In this document: positions 57,753-64,000 of the stretch, one piece after another
Layout: every line of letters begins with the position of its first letter
How positions within the stretch are numbered: the first letter of the stretch is position 1
DNA from: Desulfovibrio sp. JY
GTDB lineage: Bacteria > Desulfobacterota > Desulfovibrionia > Desulfovibrionales > Desulfovibrionaceae
DNA: 64,000 nt
Direction of reading: 5' to 3'
NCBI GenBank assembly: GCA_021730285.1
Contig: CP082962.1
Span: forward strand, 1,488,001-1,552,000
The notes under the pieces: model-generated
What the model was told of the DNA's origin: nothing
Databases searched by the model: none
What the model saw: only the letters and a program-made list of their open reading frames with translations
Made by a program: the position numbers and the translations under genes

Positions 57753-57772
57753 GGGGACATCCTGTCGCATGG

Positions 57773-58651
57773 CTAGGCTCCGCACCGTTGTCTTTTGCCG
57801 AAGGTATTCTCCCGGAGGGTTCCCAGGAAGCTGCGTTGCGTGGCAAAAGCATGGCCGCGGGCGAAGCGCCGCTCAATGCCGACCTGCGCGACGCTGAGGA
57901 TGGTCACGACGATCAGGTACCAGCCGGTGGCGACGATAAGCAGCTCCATGACCTTGGCATTGACGAAATAGATGATCTGGGCCTTGTGCAACAGCTCGGT
58001 GTAGGCGATGGCGCTGGCCATGGAGGACGTTTTGAGCAGGCCGATGAATTCGTTGCCGATGGGCGGCACGATAACGCGCATGGCCTGGGGCAGGATGATG
58101 CGGCGCATGGCCGTAAGGCGCGACATGCCAAGGGCCGTGGCGGCGTCTATCTGCCCCTTGTCGACGGACAGGATGCCGCCGCGCACGATTTCCGTCAGAT
58201 AGGCGCCTTCGTTGAGGCCCAACCCGAGCAGGGCGGCCATGAAGGGCGTCATCACGTCCACCATGCGGTATTGGGCGAAACCCAGATTCACCACGGGAAA
58301 AATAAGCGCCAGATTGAACCAGATCAGCAGTTGCAGATAGACGGGGGCCCCCCGGAACAGCCAGATGTACAACCTTGAAAACATGTTGGAGACGGGATTT
58401 TGGGACAGGCGCATGATGGCGAATACCACCCCCAGCACCAGGCCCATGAGCATGGAGCAGGCCGTGATGAGGATGGTGCTGGCCAGTCCCTTGAGCAGCG
58501 CGGTCGAAAAAAAGAACTCGTCCACCACGGACCAGTCGATCTGGCCCACCCTGAAAGCATTCACGATAAGCCCCAGCAGGCCTATCAGGATAATGCCGGA
58601 AACCCACCGTCCGTAGTGGCGAAGCGGGATGATTCTGTCGTTGGTCGCCAT
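57773..58651 (-). CDS. Amino-acid-type ABC transporter permease
   Basis: A 292-residue inner-membrane permease of the HisM/GlnP group with about five or six helices. The ATPase-contact motif is [32 protein letters not shown], preceded by [17 protein letters not shown] and [11 protein letters not shown]. One permease only, so it probably works as a homodimer. It is the first gene of the operon, reading from 58651; TTG at 58663 is an alternative start. Confidence 0.93.
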   Translation of the reverse strand: MATNDRIIPLRHYGRWVSGIILIGLLGLIVNAFRVGQIDWSVVDEFFFSTALLKGLASTILITACSMLMGLVLGVVFAIMRLSQNPVSNMFSRLYIWLFRGAPVYLQLLIWFNLALIFPVVNLGFAQYRMVDVMTPFMAALLGLGLNEGAYLTEIVRGGILSVDKGQIDAATALGMSRLTAMRRIILPQAMRVIVPPIGNEFIGLLKTSSMASAIAYTELLHKAQIIYFVNAKVMELLIVATGWYLIVVTILSVAQVGIERRFARGHAFATQRSFLGTLRENTFGKRQRCGA

Positions 58652-58720
58652 TTCCTTTCCCAAGTCCCAAAGTCACGAAAATCGTTTGCCGCCTGGCCGC
58701 CGAGCGGAAACCGTAAAAAA

Positions 58721-58743
58721 TGTCCGACAATTTTTGTCAGACA
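58721..58743. promoter_or_regulatory. Tandem palindromes TGTCNGACA, candidate GntR operators
   Basis: TGTCCGACA (58721-58729) and TGTCAGACA (58735-58743), 14 bases apart, lie 70 bases ahead of the permease start. TNGTCNGACNA-type palindromes are the usual targets of FCD-type GntR regulators. They lie upstream of the operon that ends with such a gene and also face the fusion gene at 59387. Confidence 0.6.
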
Positions 58744-59026
58744 ACTTTTGCCTCGAGACGTTGTTGCCGTCAAGCCAAATTACGGTGTGATGACAAATAT
58801 GACAAAACGGCACGCCTCGTTCCGGCGACACTCCGGGCCATGCCGCGCCGGCGCGTTTTCGACCAGTCCCTGCCGGGCCAAGGCGCGCTCCTGGGTGACG
58901 TGAGCGCAACGAACGCCCCGTAAGGACCTTCCGGGGCGTCCCGTGGTGCGCGGCCGTAAAAAGTGGCAACGGGGTATTGTGTTCGGTTGGCGGCGGCCCT
59001 TGGCCTGCGCCAAAGGAGTAAACAGA

Positions 59027-59095
59027 ATGTCTATATTTAGAAAAATGAAGGAAAATCGGCCTGTTGTAAGGCGGAAATCAGCCCGTCGTCCATGA
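59027..59095 (+). CDS. Possible 22-residue basic peptide
   Basis: AAGGAG lies eight bases before ATG 59027, opening a frame MSIFRKMKENRPVVRRKSAR plus two residues and TGA. Ten of 22 residues are Lys or Arg. It precedes the fusion gene by 291 bases. It could be a leader peptide or a chance frame. Confidence 0.35.
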   Translation: MSIFRKMKENRPVVRRKSARRP

Positions 59096-59386
59096 TCGGG
59101 ACGTGCATGCGGCAGCAACCGCGTTTTTGTGCCTCGCCTCTTTCATCATTGCTGGTCTTAAGATATCAGTGCATTATCCGAAATGGCTGGGCAACAGTGA
59201 CGTATTCGCCCCGTATGCCTTAACTAACATACTCTCAACCGAGCCGTTTGGCCTTCGGAGGGTGTCCCCGTCTGCCGTCGTTTTCCGCCTTTGTCGTGAG
59301 ACACGGGCGCTCCACGGAATAGACAACCAGATTCCATATCAAGATACACATCCCGTGCGCCTGCCAAGGCCGCCAGGAGGGAGTTC

Positions 59387-60844
59387 GTGAACGCCAAAAC
59401 CGATCTTTGGGTCGATACCGACGTGTCCATCGGGTTGGAGCATTTTCCCGGTTTCTACCGGGACATCGACGACGCCCTGGCCCTGATCCTCCTTTTTAAC
59501 AGTCCCCTGGTCACCCTTCGCGGCGTAAGCTCCACCTTCGGCAACACCGACGCCAGGCACGCCTACGCCATCGCCGCCAAGCTGACGGAAAAATTCGGCC
59601 CCAAGGGCCTGCCCGTCCAACAAGGCGCGGCCGGGCCCATCAAAAAGGGCGCCCCCCTGCCGGCCTCCGACGCCACCTGGGCCATGGCCGACGCCCTGCG
59701 CCAGGGCCCCATGACCATCGTGAGCCTTGGCGCGGCCACCAACATCGCCGTGCTCATCGCCTCCCACCCGGAACTGGTCGACAACATCGCGGGCATCGTG
59801 GCCATGGCCGGCTCGCGCTGCATGCCGGGGGAGGAATTCCTTGTCGGCCCCCGGCAGCTGAAGCCCTTTTGCGCCATGAACTTCGAAGCCGACGTGGAGG
59901 CCTGGCGCATCATCCTCGAAAGCAACGTGCCGCTGACCTTCGCCCCCTTCGACCTGAGCCGTCAGGTCTGGATCACCGAAGAGGACGCGCGCGGCCTGGA
60001 AAATACCGGCGATACGGGGTCCTACCTCGCGCCCTACATGTACAAGTGGGCCAGGGAATGGACGACGCTGTACGGCAGTCCGGGATTCAACCCCTTCGAC
60101 GCCCTGGCCGCCGGCTATTTCCTGGCCCCGGAATTTTTCGGCGGCGAGGAGCTGCCCGTGGGCATCCTGGAGCCCGGCGAGCAGGGGAACCACCGCGACG
60201 TGCCCTGCCTGATCGTTTCGGACTCCATGGGCAACCACCGCCGGGCCACCTCCCTTCGCACCATCAATCAAGGGTTCAAGCCGTTTTTCCTGGAGGCGCT
60301 TAAGGGCGGGTTTTGCATGGCCACGTCGGTGATGGGCTTTTCCCATATCAACATCGTGGTCGACGACCTGGACAAGGCCACGGAATTCTACGGTCGCGCC
60401 CTGGGCTTCCAGATGGCCTACAACGACGCCGGAGCCATCGACTTTCCGAACTACACGTCCCCGGCCTTTGCCCGCGACGCCGGGTTTCTGGACGGCAAGG
60501 TGGACGTGGACGTGCGCTTCCTGCGCCATCCCCAGGCCGGTTTGTGCCTGGAGCTCATGTGCTACCACGTCCCCGGGGGCTCCCGGGACATCGTTTTTCA
60601 CAGGACCGACGACATGGGCGGCCCGCGCCATGTGGCCCTGGAAGTGGCTGACATCGCCGCGGTTTTCGCGCATGTCAAAAAACAGCCGGAGGTGCGGATG
60701 ATCAACCCGTCCCCGGATTACGGGCCGCCGGAAAACCTCGGCACATCGACAATTTCCTTTTTTTACTGGCTCGATCCGTATGGGGTGCAATGGGAGATGG
60801 AACAGGGGCGGCCACTGGGATTCGGCCGGGAAATAAGCGGCTAG
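59387..60844 (+). CDS. Nucleoside hydrolase fused to a VOC/glyoxalase-type domain
   Basis: A 485-residue cytoplasmic fusion protein. The N-terminal part (about 1-305) is an inosine/uridine-type nucleoside hydrolase: VDTDVSIGLEHF, YRDIDDALALILLFNSP (the Ca-binding Asp cluster), VSSTFGNTDARHAY, PMTIVSLGAATNIAVL, IVAMAGSR and GFNPFDALAAGYF. Between the first two Asp motifs it carries several extra residues compared with typical DTDPGxDDA. The C-terminal part (about 316-480) is a VOC domain: SHINIVVDDLDKATEFYGRAL, LELMCYHVPG, RHVALEVADIAAVFAHV and FYWLDPYGVQWEM. I know of no described enzyme with this arrangement. GTG at 59387 follows AGGAGGGAG. It is divergent from the transporter operon. Confidence 0.85.
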   Translation: MNAKTDLWVDTDVSIGLEHFPGFYRDIDDALALILLFNSPLVTLRGVSSTFGNTDARHAYAIAAKLTEKFGPKGLPVQQGAAGPIKKGAPLPASDATWAMADALRQGPMTIVSLGAATNIAVLIASHPELVDNIAGIVAMAGSRCMPGEEFLVGPRQLKPFCAMNFEADVEAWRIILESNVPLTFAPFDLSRQVWITEEDARGLENTGDTGSYLAPYMYKWAREWTTLYGSPGFNPFDALAAGYFLAPEFFGGEELPVGILEPGEQGNHRDVPCLIVSDSMGNHRRATSLRTINQGFKPFFLEALKGGFCMATSVMGFSHINIVVDDLDKATEFYGRALGFQMAYNDAGAIDFPNYTSPAFARDAGFLDGKVDVDVRFLRHPQAGLCLELMCYHVPGGSRDIVFHRTDDMGGPRHVALEVADIAAVFAHVKKQPEVRMINPSPDYGPPENLGTSTISFFYWLDPYGVQWEMEQGRPLGFGREISG

Positions 60845-60963
60845 CGTCGCGTTTCTGAAAAAAGCCCGCGCGTCGCAGGCGACCCTCGGCCGGCGCGACG
60901 GCCACGGGTGAAGCGTGATTCCCGGGGAGGCACGGCCCGGGACGGCGGCGGGGAGGAGCATCG

Positions 60964-63900
60964 ATGATCGGCCTACCTGGCTATTCCAGGTTCGAAACCA
61001 TTCACACCGGCCGCAAGCACCGGGTGGTGCGCGCCGTGGAAGACGCCACCGGCCGGCCGGTGGCGCTCAAGATGCCGGCCATGCTGCTGCCTTCGGGCAA
61101 GGCCCTGACCGTTCTGGAAAAGGAATACGAATATCTGGCCCGGCTGGACCTGCCGGACATCCCCCATGCCGAGCGTCTCATCCATACCGGGCGCTCCATC
61201 GTCCTGGTCATGGAATGCTTCGAATGCCCCACCCTGAAGCAGGCGGCCGAGGACCGCGCCCTGCGCTTGGCCGAACTGACGGACGTCTCGGAAAAGCTGG
61301 CCCGCATCCTGGTCCAGCTCCATGCCCGGGGCATCATCCACCGCGACATCACCCCGGCCAACATCCTCTACGACCGCGCCGCCGGGCGGGTGGTGCTCAT
61401 CGACTTCGGCTCGGCCATCGACATGCCCCAGCAGTCCTCGGCCGGGCTTCGGCCCGAGACCGTGGAGGGCACGGTGGCCTACATGTCCCCGGAGCAGACC
61501 GGGCGCATCAACCGTCCCGTGGATTTTCGCTCCGATTTCTACTCGTTCGGCGTCACGTTCTACGAGATGCTGGCCGGGCGGCGGCCGTTTGCGGGCGACG
61601 ACGCCGGGGCGCTGATCCACAGCCACCTGGCCGTGACCCCGCCCGCGCCGCACAGCCTCGATCCGGCCATTCCCCAGGCCCTGTCCGACATCGCCATGAA
61701 GTGCCTGGCCAAGGATGCCGGGGACCGCTACCAGAGCGCCGTGGGCCTTCACGCGGACCTGCACCGCTGCCGCGCGGACCTGGAGCGGCGCGGCGAGATC
61801 GCGCCCTTTCCCCTGGGCGAGGCCGATGCGCGCGACCGGTTCCAGTTTCCCGAGCGTATTGTCGGACGCAGCCGGGAGCTTACCGCGCTGCAGGACCTCT
61901 ACGAGCATGTCGGCCGGGGCCACAGCGGCGTGGTCATGGTCCGGGGCGTCTCCGGGGTGGGCAAGACCTCCCTGGTCCAGGAACTGAGCCGGGCCGTGGC
62001 CGCGAAAAAAGGCTACGTGGCCTACGGCAAGTACGACCAGTACAATAGGGCCGTGCCCTTTTCCGGGCTCATCCAGGCCTTGTCCCTGCTGCTCCGTCAG
62101 ATTTTAAGCGAAGGCGAGGCGCGCATCGCCTCGTGGAAGCGGCGCATCCTGGCCGCCCTCGGCCAAAACGGCCGGGTGCTGTGCGAGGTCATCCCGGACC
62201 TGGAGACGCTTATCGGCGAGCAGCCGCCGGTGCATGCCCTGGATCCGGTGGAGGCCCGCACTCGCCAGGGCACGCTCTTTCGGCGGTTCATGGAAGCCCT
62301 TGGCCGCTGCGACCATCCGCTGCTGCTTTTCCTCGACGACCTGCAATGGATCGACGCGGCCAGCCTGTCGCTTTTGGAACTCATGGGCAGCCTGCGCGGG
62401 GAGGGGGCCATCCTGTGCGTCGGGGCCTACCGCAGCAACGAGGTGGCCGAGACGCATCCCCTGGCCGTGACCCTGGCCGCCATGCGCAAACGGCAGGCCA
62501 CCATCGCCGAGGTCCTTGTCGGGCCGCTGACGGAAGCCAACCTGCGCGGCTACCTGGCCGAGATGTTCCACATGCAAACCGCCGAGGTCGCTTCCCTGGC
62601 CAGGGCCCTGCACGGCAAGACCGACGGCAATCCGCTCTTTTTCCGCACCCTTCTGGCCTCGCTCTACCAGGATGGCCATCTGCGCTTCGACGCGGAGGTC
62701 CGGCACTGGGTCTGGGACGCCCCGGCCATCGCGGCCATGCCCTATGCCGACAACGTGGTGGAGGCGCTGCGGGCGCGTCTGGCCACCTTGCCGGCCGGCT
62801 GCCTGGAGCTTTTGCCCCTTGGCGCGCTGATCGGCAATCCGTTCTCCCTGGATGCGCTGCGGAGCTTAAGCGGCCGCGTCCGCACCGAGCTGGCCCGCAA
62901 TCTGGCGCCGGCCCTGGCGCAAGGGCTCATCACCTCGCCGCGCCGGGACGTGGAGCTTTACATCCAGCACTCGGCCGACCGCCTGGAGGACGTCACCTTC
63001 ACCTTCTGCCACGACCGCATCCAGCAGGCCGCCTATGCCCTGCTGGCGGAGGAGCGCAAACCCGGCCTGCATCTGGCGGCGGGACGGCTGCTGTGGCAGT
63101 CGTTGCCGCCGGGAAAGGACGACAGCCGGCTTTTCGACGTGCTGGAGCACATGCACAAGGGCGCGGCCCTTCTGACCGACCCCGGGGAGCGCCTCCGGGT
63201 GGCGGAACTGGCCCTTGGGGCCGGACGCAAGGCCAAGACGTCCACGGCCTTCGCCGATGCGGCCGAAATGCTGGACTTCGCCCGCTCCCTGTTGCCCGAG
63301 TCGCCCTGGAACAGCGACTACGCCCTGTGGCGCGAAATTTCCCTGGCTTTGGCCCAGGCCCTGTACCTGGCCGGCCGCTACGACGAGGCCGAGGCGCGTT
63401 GCGCCGAGATCCGCGCCCATGCCGTCACCGACCGCGACCGGCTCCGGCTCTGTAACGTCCAGGCCAAGCAATACCATCATCAGGCCCGCTACGCGGAAGC
63501 CGTGGAGCTGGAATACCGGGCCCTGGTCCTGCTCGGCTTCGCCATCCCCCGCGAGGACGAAGCCCTGCTCGCCCTGTTCCAGGAGGAAAAGGCCCGCATC
63601 GAGTTCCTGATCGACCGCAGGGCCGGCGGCGATCCGGCCGCCCTCTACGACCAGCCCGAAGCCGCCGACCCCGACCATATCCTGGCCCAGGAGATGTTTT
63701 TCGACCTGTATGCCGACTCCTACCTCATCGGGCGAGGTCTGGTCTGCGCCGCGGTCTCGGCGGTCATGACCCGTCTGGCCATGGAAGAGGGCAAAAGCCC
63801 GATGGCCTCGGTGGCCTACATCCATTACGCCTCGACCCTGTGCGCCATGGGCCTTTGCGCCCACGACTACCGCACCGGCCATGCCCTCGGCAGCCTGGCC

Positions 63901-64000
63901 GCCCGGCTGGCCGAGCACTACGCCGTCCCGGCCCTGCAAAACTACACCTACCACGTCTTTTCCCTGGCCGTGAACCATTGGCTCAATCCCCTGGGCACAA
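60964..64000 (+). CDS. Large protein kinase-AAA ATPase signalling protein (3' end cut off)
   Basis: At least 1012 residues lie in the window. The N-terminal domain (about 1-280) is a Ser/Thr protein kinase with VALKMP, IIHRDITPANIL (Thr where Lys is usual), VVLIDFGSA, GTVAYMSPEQTG and DFRSDFYSFGVTFYEML. It is followed by an AAA/STAND-type ATPase with Walker A RGVSGVGKTSLV near residue 328 and Walker B LLLFLDDLQWIDAASL, then helical repeats. Proteins of this build usually continue into GAF and histidine-kinase domains; those would lie beyond the right edge. The ATG follows GGAGGAG. Confidence 0.88.
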   Translation, partial: MIGLPGYSRFETIHTGRKHRVVRAVEDATGRPVALKMPAMLLPSGKALTVLEKEYEYLARLDLPDIPHAERLIHTGRSIVLVMECFECPTLKQAAEDRALRLAELTDVSEKLARILVQLHARGIIHRDITPANILYDRAAGRVVLIDFGSAIDMPQQSSAGLRPETVEGTVAYMSPEQTGRINRPVDFRSDFYSFGVTFYEMLAGRRPFAGDDAGALIHSHLAVTPPAPHSLDPAIPQALSDIAMKCLAKDAGDRYQSAVGLHADLHRCRADLERRGEIAPFPLGEADARDRFQFPERIVGRSRELTALQDLYEHVGRGHSGVVMVRGVSGVGKTSLVQELSRAVAAKKGYVAYGKYDQYNRAVPFSGLIQALSLLLRQILSEGEARIASWKRRILAALGQNGRVLCEVIPDLETLIGEQPPVHALDPVEARTRQGTLFRRFMEALGRCDHPLLLFLDDLQWIDAASLSLLELMGSLRGEGAILCVGAYRSNEVAETHPLAVTLAAMRKRQATIAEVLVGPLTEANLRGYLAEMFHMQTAEVASLARALHGKTDGNPLFFRTLLASLYQDGHLRFDAEVRHWVWDAPAIAAMPYADNVVEALRARLATLPAGCLELLPLGALIGNPFSLDALRSLSGRVRTELARNLAPALAQGLITSPRRDVELYIQHSADRLEDVTFTFCHDRIQQAAYALLAEERKPGLHLAAGRLLWQSLPPGKDDSRLFDVLEHMHKGAALLTDPGERLRVAELALGAGRKAKTSTAFADAAEMLDFARSLLPESPWNSDYALWREISLALAQALYLAGRYDEAEARCAEIRAHAVTDRDRLRLCNVQAKQYHHQARYAEAVELEYRALVLLGFAIPREDEALLALFQEEKARIEFLIDRRAGGDPAALYDQPEAADPDHILAQEMFFDLYADSYLIGRGLVCAAVSAVMTRLAMEEGKSPMASVAYIHYASTLCAMGLCAHDYRTGHALGSLAARLAEHYAVPALQNYTYHVFSLAVNHWLNPLGT

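Larger units (their letters stand above)
58652..59386. other. Divergent control region of the accessory operon
   Basis: The longest gap in the window, AT-richer than its surroundings. It holds the operator pair at 58721, another direct repeat (ATGACAAATATGACAAA near 58788-58804), and the small frame at 59027. The remaining frames across it, on both strands, lack ribosome sites. Confidence 0.6.

Noticed and set aside
59103-59390. 95-codon frame before the fusion gene with a hydrophobic start
   Set aside because: It has no ribosome site, overlaps the fusion gene start and has no family features.

Overview
The window is 64 kb of GC-rich bacterial chromosome, most likely from a sulfate reducer of the Desulfovibrionaceae (Desulfovibrio/Solidesulfovibrio type). 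The evidence is a small FMN-binding protein very like the one I recall from Desulfovibrio vulgaris, a CbiK-type anaerobic cobaltochelatase, a long-form HisG, the heavy load of two-component and c-di-GMP genes, and dispersed intergenic hairpin repeats. No database was searched; names rest on motifs, domain order and context.

Layout. 1-1.6 kb: a livG fragment (cut by the left edge) and an NlpC/P60 lipoprotein. 1.8-13.8 kb: a hybrid histidine kinase, ftsE-ftsX-cbiK, pyrB-pyrC, an HD protein with a degenerate nucleotidyltransferase head, a highly structured non-coding block, rlmN and hisI-hisG. 13.9-18.8 kb: a RelE/YoeB-YefM toxin-antitoxin pair, two small genes, and an envelope operon (AMIN-domain protein, SGNH hydrolase, EipA/DUF1134 protein). 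19-27.9 kb: a REC-PAS-GGDEF-EAL protein, RlpA, an HU/IHF protein, a HIT protein, a radical SAM protein, an amidohydrolase and an EAL-HDOD protein. 27.9-37.7 kb: a LuxR regulator divergent from an APC permease-nitrilase pair, an Rrf2 regulator divergent from an isochorismatase-like hydrolase, a four-CBS protein, an HDOD protein, small exported proteins and a BPL_N-domain protein. 37.8-53.1 kb: valS with a possible attenuator, an Rrf2 regulator divergent from the FMN-binding protein, a chemoreceptor, a second GGDEF-EAL protein with a dead receiver domain, a CBS protein, an OmpR-type two-component pair, a degenerate EAL-HDOD protein, a receiver-Hpt pair and tRNA-Arg(TCG).

Downstream of the tRNA lies an accessory block (53.2-60.8 kb). 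Six genes on the minus strand (amino-acid-type ABC permease, ATPase and binding protein, AroM-family protein, imidazolonepropionase-like amidohydrolase, FCD-type GntR regulator) face a nucleoside hydrolase fused to a VOC/glyoxalase domain. The shared intergenic region holds two tandem TGTCNGACA palindromes that fit an operator for the GntR protein. This is the best candidate for an undescribed catabolic system. The window ends inside a very large protein-kinase/ATPase signalling protein.

Six copies of one dispersed element (two strong hairpins around a spacer, with compensating stem changes between copies) sit at gene ends. Two copies are inverted around rlpA, and in two places the element runs into coding sequence. 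No transposase, integrase, phage gene or CRISPR array was seen.
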